A stretch of 64,000 bases of DNA from JAAXKN01 sp050258415 (GTDB lineage Bacteria; Bacteroidota; Ignavibacteria; Ignavibacteriales; SURF-24): the NCBI GenBank assembly GCA_050258415.1, contig JBLMYS010000147.1:1-64000 (forward strand), read 5' to 3'. How positions within the stretch are numbered: the stretch's first letter is position 1; every line of letters begins with the position of its first letter. Shown piece by piece: positions 9,863-17,777 of the stretch. Position numbers and translations under genes: made by a program. Under the pieces are notes generated by a model. That model searched no databases and was not told the origin of the DNA. It saw only the letters and a program-made list of their open reading frames with translations.

Positions 9863-12553
9863 CTATTTCAGGATTATGAATTTCTTACTGTCTCTGAACA
9901 CTCCTGCACTTATTGTGTATATGTATACCCCGCTTGGAAGAGCTGAGGCATTGAACCGGTAATTATATTCGCCTTCATCCTGCTCTTTATTGATCAGGGT
10001 AATTACTGTACGCCCCAGCATATCCAGGATTTTTATTTCCACAAATGATTTTACAGGAAGCCAGTAGCGGATAGTAGTCACCGGGTTAAACGGATTAGGA
10101 TAGTTCTGGAATAATGAATATTCCTTTGGAATCAACTTACTTTTATCAACACCGGTTAAGGTAACAGAAGCAATGTTACTGTATGCTGAATACGCAAACA
10201 GAGTAAAGGCTTTTATTCTGTACTGATATGTGGAAAGCTGACTGGCTAAAGTATCTGTATATTCTGTAATGTTAGCTTTTACTGTATCGAATAAAGTAAA
10301 ATCAGCATTTTGCTTTCTTTCAATTATGTATCCAGTTTCATTTTCAGAGTTATCCTTCCACTTAAGATTTACCTTTTTGTTATCCTGAACGGAAGCCCCG
10401 AGTCCATCAGGAGCATAAAGCACCGTTGTGAAGTTCCAGACCTCTGAGTATGGGCTTTTGCCTGCAGCATTCTCTGAGCATACTTTCCAGTAATACTTCA
10501 CTCCCTCTTTCAAATATTTTATTTCCTTTGTTGTTTCAGCAGCAGAATCATTTTCAACAATGCCTTTGAACAGGCTGTCTTTTGCCAGCTGCAGATTATA
10601 TGTTTCTGCTCCTGTAGATCCACTCCATGACAATGTAAGACTAAGCGGCTGATCTGTGGAATTATTACTTACCGATAAGAGCTTGGGAGCCTCGGGAGGA
10701 AGTATCATTAACTCAGAAACCGGCCGGCGGAATATTCCAAGTCCGTCTGTCCCGGCAAAAATATATTTGTCGTTATAAACCAGGGAAATGAGTTTATCCG
10801 GAAAAACACCCTTTGCCTCAACCCATGAGGAATCTGTCCGGGAATATGCATAAATTTCACCCCAGGGCAGTTGTGCATAGCAGCTGCTGCCCAGAGCGTA
10901 AAGGTTACTGATATCAGAGTTGGGTGGAAATCCCTTTAGTGTACCTCTCCACGACTTTCCACTGTCAGCCGAGACAAATGCAAACTGACGGTGACTATAA
11001 CCAAAGTTGTATGCGACAAATATTTTATCTCCGGCAACTGATATTGCATTTACGCCAAAAGGCATTCCTTCCTCCTTAATTGAAGCAGTCCAGCTTGCTC
11101 CGTAATCGGTTGTAAGAAATATCCCCCCTCCGCCCGGACTAATTTTAGCACCGGCAAATATTTTGTTCCCGAATGAAGTCAGGTGGGTTACTGCAAGTAT
11201 TCCATCCACATAAGTTTTAATTCCATTGTTAGCTGCCTTCCAGTTAGCGCCGTTATCGGTGGAAAGAAAGACTCCGCTATCCGTCCCTGCGAAGATAAAG
11301 CTTCCTGTTGAAGCTGCCGCATTGAATTTAGTTTGAGGCAGATTCTCAGTTATTGACTTCCAGTTCAGACCGTTATTCGAAGAACGGTAAACCCGGTTTT
11401 TAGATACTGCCAAAATATCATTGCCACTGACTGTAAATGAAATTATTTCGGAGCTGTCCAGCCCATTATCACTGGTATTCCAGCTCCCGCCGTTATCACT
11501 TGAAGAAGAAACTCCGGCAGGGGTCCCGGCCAATAGTATGCCGTCTTTTATTATCATTGCAGCCGCCGTAGAATAATTTAGTCCATTGCTTGCCGGATTC
11601 CAGCTTAAACCTTTGTCTGATGAAACAAAAACGCCGCCGCTGTTTGTTCCGGCAAAAACAAGACTGTCTTTTACATATAAAGTATTAATTGTATTGATCA
11701 TTAGACCGTTGCTGGCTGAACTCCAGGTCTCCCCATTATCCGTAGAGCGGTAATTACTCCCATAAATCCCCGCGTAAACATAATTGTCCTTTACTGCCAG
11801 AGCGCGGATGGTTGTTCCTCCGAATCCCGCCGAGAGTAGCTTCCAGCTATTCCCCCCGTCAAATGAACCAAAGACACCTCCGTTATCAGTTCCCGCATAA
11901 ACTGTATCACCCTTTAGAGCCAGCGACTTCATAACCTCCGATGTTATTCCACTGTCCAGCAGCTTCCAGTTAAGGCCATTATCGGTTGAACGGTAAAGCC
12001 CGCTGTAAGTAGCGGCAAATAAACGATTTTTCCCAATGGCCAGTGCAGTTAATAATGTATATTCCGGCAGCCCGTTACTCACGGATGTCCAGTTATTACC
12101 ATAATCTTTTGAGAAGTAAACTTCGCTTTTATTTCCTGTATATATACCGGCAAATACTGTATCCCCGCTAAATACAATTCCGTTTACCCGCCCGTTTGTT
12201 AAATCCGGCAGACCATTATTTACTTCTGCCCAGCTTGTACCGGTATTTTTGGAAATAAATATCCCTTTGCCGTAGGTTCCGGCAAATATAAAATTGCCGC
12301 TTGAAGCAAGTGAATGGAATGAACTATTCTCAGGCAGCCCGGTGCCAGTTGACTTCCAGTTTGAACCGTTATCTGAAGATACATAAATCCCCCCTTCTAT
12401 CCCGGCAAAAATATAACCTTCGCTTGCTGTAAAAGAATATACCCTTGCTCCGCCGGGACCGTTAGTCCGCACCCACTGGGCTTGTATTGGGAAACTGATG
12501 AATAAAATGCTGATAAAAAGAATAGATAAAAGAGCTGACAAAAGATTTTTCAT
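9863..12553 (-). CDS. T9SS-exported Asp-box propeller protein with FN3 domains
   Basis: Secreted 896-residue paralogue of the genes ending at 960 and 3686. The start at 12553 is chosen because GGGGAGG lies immediately upstream; the longer frame would need a TTG before that site. Signal peptide ends near PIQAQ. About twelve Asp-box-like motifs (STDNGLNW, SSDKGLSW, TTDYGASW) occupy residues ~45-600; two FN3-like modules and the T9SS type A tail ending DSKKFIILK follow. No enzyme active site is recognisable. It belongs to the five-member array at the left of the window and has the shared GGTTTGCTT upstream element. Confidence 0.85.
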   Translation of the reverse strand: MKNLLSALLSILFISILFISFPIQAQWVRTNGPGGARVYSFTASEGYIFAGIEGGIYVSSDNGSNWKSTGTGLPENSSFHSLASSGNFIFAGTYGKGIFISKNTGTSWAEVNNGLPDLTNGRVNGIVFSGDTVFAGIYTGNKSEVYFSKDYGNNWTSVSNGLPEYTLLTALAIGKNRLFAATYSGLYRSTDNGLNWKLLDSGITSEVMKSLALKGDTVYAGTDNGGVFGSFDGGNSWKLLSAGFGGTTIRALAVKDNYVYAGIYGSNYRSTDNGETWSSASNGLMINTINTLYVKDSLVFAGTNSGGVFVSSDKGLSWNPASNGLNYSTAAAMIIKDGILLAGTPAGVSSSSDNGGSWNTSDNGLDSSEIISFTVSGNDILAVSKNRVYRSSNNGLNWKSITENLPQTKFNAAASTGSFIFAGTDSGVFLSTDNGANWKAANNGIKTYVDGILAVTHLTSFGNKIFAGAKISPGGGGIFLTTDYGASWTASIKEEGMPFGVNAISVAGDKIFVAYNFGYSHRQFAFVSADSGKSWRGTLKGFPPNSDISNLYALGSSCYAQLPWGEIYAYSRTDSSWVEAKGVFPDKLISLVYNDKYIFAGTDGLGIFRRPVSELMILPPEAPKLLSVSNNSTDQPLSLTLSWSGSTGAETYNLQLAKDSLFKGIVENDSAAETTKEIKYLKEGVKYYWKVCSENAAGKSPYSEVWNFTTVLYAPDGLGASVQDNKKVNLKWKDNSENETGYIIERKQNADFTLFDTVKANITEYTDTLASQLSTYQYRIKAFTLFAYSAYSNIASVTLTGVDKSKLIPKEYSLFQNYPNPFNPVTTIRYWLPVKSFVEIKILDMLGRTVITLINKEQDEGEYNYRFNASALPSGVYIYTISAGVFRDSKKFIILK

Positions 12554-12714
12554 GATTAACCTCCCCAAATTCAATGTTTGACAAAAGGCGGCATGTGTAA
12601 TCTTTATCGCCAGAATAATAAATTCTTTGTACGCTAATTAAGCAAACCATTTCGGGGGTGAGGCAGCTTATTGCCCTGAGCAAGGCAGAAACGCCCTGAA
12701 AAGTGTATTCTTAA
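12554..12714 (-). promoter_or_regulatory. Shared upstream block (copy 3) between divergent genes
   Basis: On the minus strand GAAATGGTTTGCTT (complement of 12640-12653) is followed by AATTAGCGTACAAAGAATTT, matching the order seen in the other two copies. It lies ~87 nt before the start of the gene at 9863-12553. Beyond 12655 resemblance to the other copies fades. Confidence 0.45.
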
Positions 12715-12755
12715 AACCTTGAGCCTCAAACTTTGAACCTTGAACCTTGAACTTT
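12715..12755. repeat. Heptamer tandem array (AACCTTG)
   Basis: Six 7-bp units in strict register: AACCTTG, AGCCTCA, AACTTTG, AACCTTG, AACCTTG, AACTTT. Related arrays occur at 44000-44052 and 50424-50444, and a different heptamer at 38176-38217. It lies in the divergent intergenic region before the gene at 12798. The reverse complement reads CAAGGTT. Confidence 0.8.
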
Positions 12756-12797
12756 ATTTTCTTATATATCCGTAATAAAGAAATTACAATTAATTTT

Positions 12798-15791
12798 ATG
12801 CATAGCACAACACAGCACTTCAGCCTTGAGGACATGATTGGCCAGCGATACAGGAAATTCCAAAAGCTGATGCCTTTTAAGATACGCGAGATTCTGCTCG
12901 TTTCGAGCCTTTATGACGCTTACCTCTTTGAAGAGGACGGGCGCCTCTATGAACTAATAAGAAAGGAATACCAGGCCCTGAACCTAAGCCACGCTCCCGA
13001 GATAACTCACGTCTCAAGCGGCATCGAGGCCGTCCAGCTGGCAAAGGAAACCCGCTTCGACCTTATTATTACCACCATGCATATCGAGGATATGCACGTC
13101 GTTAAATTTGCCAAAGCTGTCCGTAACGCAGGCCTGAATATTCCAATTATTCTCCTTGCCTACGATAACCGTGAAAGAAAGGAACTGGTTACCAACTACG
13201 ACACGTCCGTCTTTGAACAGGTATTCATCTGGCAGGGCGACTACCGCCTGCTTATCGGTATCGTTAAAAGCGTGGAGGATAAATTAAACGTCGATAACGA
13301 CACGAAGTTCATTGGCGTGCAGTCCATTATTCTCATAGAGGATAACGTAAAATTCTATTCCTCATACCTGCCTATCATTTATACAGAGGTCCTGAAACAG
13401 TCTCAACGCCTTATATCCGAGGGCGTTAATCTCTCGCATAAATTTCTAAGGATGCGTGCAAGGCCTAAGATCCTTCTGTGTACAACTTATGAGGAGGCAT
13501 GGGGCTATATAGAGAAATATTCAGAGTACATTCTGGGCGTAATATCCGACATTAACTTTACTCATTACGGCATCAAGGACCCGGAGGCAGGAATTAAATT
13601 CGCACGGAATGTTAAGGCAATCCACGAGGATATCCCCGTTCTCCTGCAGTCGAGTAACGCTCAGCACGCCGAAAGCGCCAGAAACGTTGGGGCATCGTTC
13701 CTTCTGAAGAATTCCCCCAGACTTTTACACGAATTGCAGGAATTTATCATACACCGTTTTGGCTTCGGCGACTTTATCTTCTATACCCCTGACGGCAGAG
13801 AAGTTGGAATTGCAACAAACCTTAAGGAACTCGAGGAACAGCTTAAAAGAGTCCCGGATGAAACCATACAGTATCACGCCGAAAGAAATCACTTTTCCAA
13901 CTGGCTTAAGGCAAGGACCGAGTTCTGGCTTGCTCATAAGCTCAGGCCTCACAAGGTGAGCGATTTCCCGAGCATAAATCACTTAAGGCAGGAACTGATC
14001 AGCTCACTGCACGAGTACCTGGAGCTCCGTACAAGAGGCATTATAACAGATTTTTCAAAAACCTCGTTCGACCCGCAAAACAGTTTCGCCCGAATTGGGG
14101 GCGGATCCATTGGCGGAAAGGCCCGCGGCCTGGGATTCTTGAATAATTTGATTTACAACTATAACCTTCGCGACCGCTTCCCGGGTGTTAAAATGTTCGT
14201 CCCCGCGGCTGTTGTAATTGCAACTGACGTGTTCGACAGCTTCATAGAAGCAAATGAGCTCGTCAATTTCTCACTTAATGCCACAGATGATGAGGAGATT
14301 GCAAGAAGGTTTGTTGATGCTAAAGTCTTCCCAAAAGACGTAAAACGCAAGCTTGCAGACTTTCTAGATATGGTCCATGAGCCGCTCGCCGTACGTTCTT
14401 CCAGCCTCCTTGAGGATTCGCAGTACCAGCCTTTCGCCGGCGTCTATGAGACTTACATGCTTCCGAACAATGACGAGGACCCAGACGTAAGATTGAAGGA
14501 ACTGCTTAACACAATAAAAAGAGTTTATGCCTCCACATTTTTCAAAGCGGCTAAAGACTACATGAAAGTTACCAGCTACCGCCTTGAAGAAGAAAAAATG
14601 GCGGTCATTATCCAGCGCATGGCGGGAAGTCAGCACGAAAACCGCTTCTATCCCGATTTTGCTGGCGTGGCAAGAAGCTATAACTTTTATCCCGTCTCTC
14701 CGCAGAAGCCGACCGACGGAATTGCAATGGTGGCCCTTGGGCTCGGTAAAACCGTTGTCGACGGCGGCAACTCGGTCCGCTTTTGCCCGAAATACCCCAG
14801 ACACCTCATGCAGTTTTTCTCAACAAAGGAAACGGTCAGAAACGCCCAGCAGGAGTTCTTTGCTCTTAACCTGCACAGCAATATCAGGAATAAGACCGCA
14901 CAGTGCCACGACGTGCTTGTGCAGCATTACGACCTCAGCGTCGCGGAAAAAGACGGCACACTATATGCCGCAGGCTCTACATTTTCACCCGAAAACGATC
15001 AGGTCTACGACGGCATTTCACGTCACGGACAAAGAGTAGTTACTTTCGCACCAGTCCTTAAACATAAGGTCTTCCCGCTACCCGATATACTGGATCTGAT
15101 ACTTGACCTTGGAAGCTGGGGCATGGGTACACCGGTCGAAATTGAATTCGCCGTAAATATGAGCGTTGAGCGCGGCACACCTAAAGAATTTGCACTCCTT
15201 CAGATGCGCCCGCTCGTACTATCAAATGAGGCAGAAGAGCTTAATGTAGATGAGTTTAACGGTGACGACCTCCTGGTCCAGAGCAGCCAGGTTTTGGGTA
15301 ACGGCGTCATTAGCGATATTTACGACATTGTTGTTGTCGACCGCGAAAAGTTTGAAAGAAATAAAAGCCGCGAGGCTGCACTCGAAGTCGGAATGTTTAA
15401 TTCAAGACTTTTGGAAGAAAAACGCCCCTACCTTTTAATCGGCGTCGGCCGCTGGGGCTCACTCGACCAGTGGCTCGGAATTCCGGTTACGTGGGACCAG
15501 ATCTCAGGAGCACACACAATAGTTGAATCGGGCTTTAAGGATTTCAGTGTTACGCCTTCGCAGGGCTCGCACTTCTTCCAGAATATCACCTCGTTCCGTG
15601 TGGGCTACTTTACCGTAAACAGCTTTGAGCACAAGGGTTTTATCGACTGGGAGTGGCTTTCGTGCCAGGAAGTTCATGCTTCGGCCCGTTACACCAGGCA
15701 CCTGAGGTTCGATAAGCCGATTACAATTAAAATAAACGGCCACCAGAATAAAGGAATTATTCTTAAACCGGGTACCAACGGCAAGGGCTAG
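12798..15791 (+). CDS. Receiver-receiver-PEP/pyruvate-binding (PPDK_N) fusion protein
   Basis: Predicted 997-residue cytoplasmic protein. The ATG at 12798 is preferred; the longer frame begins at a TTG inside the heptamer array. Residues ~28-150 form a degenerate receiver-like domain (Thr-Thr where the phosphoacceptor Asp is expected). Residues ~170-330 form a second with the acidic pair in ILIEDN, acceptor Asp251 (VISDINF), a Ser (LLQSS) and a Lys (FLLKNS). A PEP-synthase/PPDK N-terminal ATP-binding domain follows: GGSIGGKARGL (~435-445), VRSSSLLED (~532), FAGVYET, and ALLQMRPL. The phosphohistidine swivel domain and PEP-binding barrel of true PPS/PPDK are absent. The C-terminus (~877-945) has a conserved-looking GVGRWGSLDQW and TPSQGSHFFQN block I cannot assign. 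Possibly a phosphorylation-controlled nucleotide- or phospho-transfer protein; substrate unknown. Confidence 0.8.
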   Translation: MHSTTQHFSLEDMIGQRYRKFQKLMPFKIREILLVSSLYDAYLFEEDGRLYELIRKEYQALNLSHAPEITHVSSGIEAVQLAKETRFDLIITTMHIEDMHVVKFAKAVRNAGLNIPIILLAYDNRERKELVTNYDTSVFEQVFIWQGDYRLLIGIVKSVEDKLNVDNDTKFIGVQSIILIEDNVKFYSSYLPIIYTEVLKQSQRLISEGVNLSHKFLRMRARPKILLCTTYEEAWGYIEKYSEYILGVISDINFTHYGIKDPEAGIKFARNVKAIHEDIPVLLQSSNAQHAESARNVGASFLLKNSPRLLHELQEFIIHRFGFGDFIFYTPDGREVGIATNLKELEEQLKRVPDETIQYHAERNHFSNWLKARTEFWLAHKLRPHKVSDFPSINHLRQELISSLHEYLELRTRGIITDFSKTSFDPQNSFARIGGGSIGGKARGLGFLNNLIYNYNLRDRFPGVKMFVPAAVVIATDVFDSFIEANELVNFSLNATDDEEIARRFVDAKVFPKDVKRKLADFLDMVHEPLAVRSSSLLEDSQYQPFAGVYETYMLPNNDEDPDVRLKELLNTIKRVYASTFFKAAKDYMKVTSYRLEEEKMAVIIQRMAGSQHENRFYPDFAGVARSYNFYPVSPQKPTDGIAMVALGLGKTVVDGGNSVRFCPKYPRHLMQFFSTKETVRNAQQEFFALNLHSNIRNKTAQCHDVLVQHYDLSVAEKDGTLYAAGSTFSPENDQVYDGISRHGQRVVTFAPVLKHKVFPLPDILDLILDLGSWGMGTPVEIEFAVNMSVERGTPKEFALLQMRPLVLSNEAEELNVDEFNGDDLLVQSSQVLGNGVISDIYDIVVVDREKFERNKSREAALEVGMFNSRLLEEKRPYLLIGVGRWGSLDQWLGIPVTWDQISGAHTIVESGFKDFSVTPSQGSHFFQNITSFRVGYFTVNSFEHKGFIDWEWLSCQEVHASARYTRHLRFDKPITIKINGHQNKGIILKPGTNGKG

Positions 15792-15800
15792 TCCCTTGCC
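15780..15800. terminator. Hairpin overlapping a stop codon between convergent genes
   Basis: GGCAAGGG (15780-15787) pairs with CCCTTGCC (15793-15800) around a CTAGT loop that contains the TAG stop of the upstream gene. There is no U tract, so it may be a 3'-end stabiliser or a weak terminator. Confidence 0.4.
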
Positions 15801-15825
15801 TGCCTGAGAATTTGTCCTCCCCGAA

Positions 15826-16245
15826 TTAATTACTTTTCCGGTGAATGGTAAAAGCCATGTCTTTAACCGTATTCTTTACGTCCAGAACGGACACGGTAAT
15901 TGTGTTGTATTCATCTTCAAGATGTATTCTTCGCTGGAATTTGTACCTGTCGCCCTCGGGTAAAAACCTGGCCTTCTTTCCGTTTATTTTAACCGCCTGA
16001 ATTTTGTTTGCCGTTTTGATGGTCCCGAAAATTGTAACGTCGGTTTGCCTCGTAAACAGGATTCCGCCCTCTTCCACAAAGCCAAGTTCGGTTTCAATTG
16101 TGTGGGCCTCGGGTACATTAACCTCTATTGTCATCCGGTTGACTTCACTGAGTGAGTCTTTTTCAACAAAATCCGGCCGGATATTTGTGAGAGCCGGGGC
16201 CGAGAGGGAAAACATAAGTAATAAAATATTCATTACCGCACGCAT
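15826..16245 (-). CDS. Small exported protein with Ig-like fold (hypothetical)
   Basis: A 139-residue protein with a short signal peptide (MRAVMNILLLMFSLSAPAL). The rest alternates strands (TVFGTIKTANKIQAVKINGKKARF, split here by eye into short strands), then a V-x-D-x-x-N-T-V pattern, as in Ig-like or glucodextranase-B-like extracellular domains. No catalytic motif or lipobox. It converges with the receiver-PPDK_N gene and diverges from the transporter at 16419. Function unknown. Confidence 0.6.
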   Translation of the reverse strand: MRAVMNILLLMFSLSAPALTNIRPDFVEKDSLSEVNRMTIEVNVPEAHTIETELGFVEEGGILFTRQTDVTIFGTIKTANKIQAVKINGKKARFLPEGDRYKFQRRIHLEDEYNTITVSVLDVKNTVKDMAFTIHRKSN

Positions 16246-16375
16246 GCTGCCTCCGCTGATATAGAATAATTAAAACGGAAAAGAATAGCGCTGAATACGG
16301 CACAATATTAGGAATTTATTTCCGAAGTGGCAACAGCTCCAAATAATATTTTCTTAATTTCTTCGTGTACTTTTG

Positions 16376-16383
16376 TATCTTTG
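16376..16383 (+). promoter_or_regulatory. TATCTTTG -7-like box
   Basis: TATCTTTG matches the Bacteroidota -7 consensus TAnnTTTG 36 nt before the ATG at 16419. A convincing TTG box at the expected upstream distance is not seen, so this is a partial match. Confidence 0.4.
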
Positions 16384-16418
16384 ATATTCAAATTCAGTAA
16401 TTCTGTATTTTATAAATT

Positions 16419-17723
16419 ATGCCCCATTCACTAAGTTTATCAAGAATATTCAGGTTCTGGCTGCCACTTTCGGCAACATGGCTAATGATGTCTGTTGAAG
16501 GGCCTTATCTTTCTGCTATTATTGCAAGAATGCCCCGTGCCGAGTATAATCTTGCAGCCTATGGTGTAGCCTTCTCATTTGCCATGATTATGGAAGCCCC
16601 TATCATTATGATGATGAGCGCGTCTGTGGCAATTATAAAAAACAGGTATACTTTCCTTAAGCTCAGAAGTTTTGCATATGCGCTGAACACTATTATAACG
16701 GCTTTAATTGTTCTTTTTATATTGCCTCCTGTCTTTTACTATGTGGCGGAAAACCTCGTCAGGCTGCCTTCTGAAGTTGCCCGGCTTACGCATATTGCAA
16801 CAATTATACTTATTCCCTGGCCTGCCGCCATCGGCTACAGAAGGTTTTACCAGGGTATACTCATCAGAAATAACCTTACGCGCAGGGTTGCCTATGGTAC
16901 AATTGTAAGGCTAAGCTCAATGTCTCTTACGGCTCTTGTACTTTTCCTTACTACAAGTCTTAACGGAGCAATTGTTGGGGCTTCAGGCCTTTCGATGGGG
17001 GTTGTGTGCGAGGCTATTGCAAGCAGGATAATGGCGGCTAAAATAGTGAAAAAACTGAAGCATGAAGAAGTCTCTTTTCCGGAAGAACAGATTTCATATA
17101 AAGAGATAATTAACTTTTATTACCCGCTTGCACTAACCTCCATTCTAACCCTGGCCGTAAACCCTATGATAACATTCTTCATGGGGCAGAGCCGTATGCC
17201 TTTGGAGTCACTTGCCGTTCTTCCAGTGGTAAATTCTTTTATTTTCATATTCAAGAGTTTCGGCGTTTCTTACCAGGAGACTTCAATTGCCCTTCTGGGT
17301 GAAAACAAGAAAGAATATCCACCACTCAGGAACTTCGCCTGTATTCTTGGAGTAGCTTCTACTGCAGCCCTGGTGCTTATAGCTTTTCTTCCTTTGGCAG
17401 ACGTGTGGTTTATCGATATTTCCGGGTTATCCAAGGTCCTTGCATCAATTGCAAGGCCGCCTTTAATGATACTTGCCCTGATTCCGGGGCTGGAAGTTTT
17501 AATTAACTTTCAGAGGGCCATACTTGTGGATTCGAGGGCAACGAGGTATATAACAACTGCAACTGCAATTGAAGTTGGCGGAATTATCCTCACCTTATTC
17601 ATTACAATTAAATATTTTTCTTTTATTGGTGTAGTTGCCGCAGCCCTTGCAATGCTTTTAGGCCGCATAGGCGCCAATATCTACCTTTTTCCCCCGTTTT
17701 GGAAACATCTGCCCGAAAAATAA
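16419..17723 (+). CDS. MOP-superfamily membrane transporter (MATE/ANK-like)
   Basis: A 434-residue integral membrane protein with about twelve hydrophobic segments arranged as two similar halves; each half starts with a FW/FYxPLa-type segment (FRFWLPLSATW at ~11, INFYYPLALTS at ~230). This is the pattern of the multidrug/oligosaccharidyl-lipid/polysaccharide flippase (MOP) superfamily, and the spacing and the -AYG-x-A-x-S- motif near residue 47 recall bacterial homologues of animal ANKH. Substrate cannot be told from sequence: drugs, polyprenyl-linked sugars or pyrophosphate/citrate-like anions are possible. Single-gene unit followed by a hairpin shared with the convergent gene. Confidence 0.7.
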   Translation: MPHSLSLSRIFRFWLPLSATWLMMSVEGPYLSAIIARMPRAEYNLAAYGVAFSFAMIMEAPIIMMMSASVAIIKNRYTFLKLRSFAYALNTIITALIVLFILPPVFYYVAENLVRLPSEVARLTHIATIILIPWPAAIGYRRFYQGILIRNNLTRRVAYGTIVRLSSMSLTALVLFLTTSLNGAIVGASGLSMGVVCEAIASRIMAAKIVKKLKHEEVSFPEEQISYKEIINFYYPLALTSILTLAVNPMITFFMGQSRMPLESLAVLPVVNSFIFIFKSFGVSYQETSIALLGENKKEYPPLRNFACILGVASTAALVLIAFLPLADVWFIDISGLSKVLASIARPPLMILALIPGLEVLINFQRAILVDSRATRYITTATAIEVGGIILTLFITIKYFSFIGVVAAALAMLLGRIGANIYLFPPFWKHLPEK

Positions 17724-17757
17724 AAAAGGCTGCCATGAACCTCTTCATAACAGCCTT
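17722..17757 (-). terminator. Intrinsic terminator of the GHL10 gene
   Basis: AAGGCTG (17726-17732) pairs with CAGCCTT (17751-17757), with an inner ATGAA/TTCAT pairing. Read on the minus strand the stem is followed by TTTTTT (complement of 17722-17727). It lies between convergent genes and ends the minus-strand gene finishing at 17778. Confidence 0.7.
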
Positions 17758-17777
17758 CTATCATCTTTGCAGTAGAT

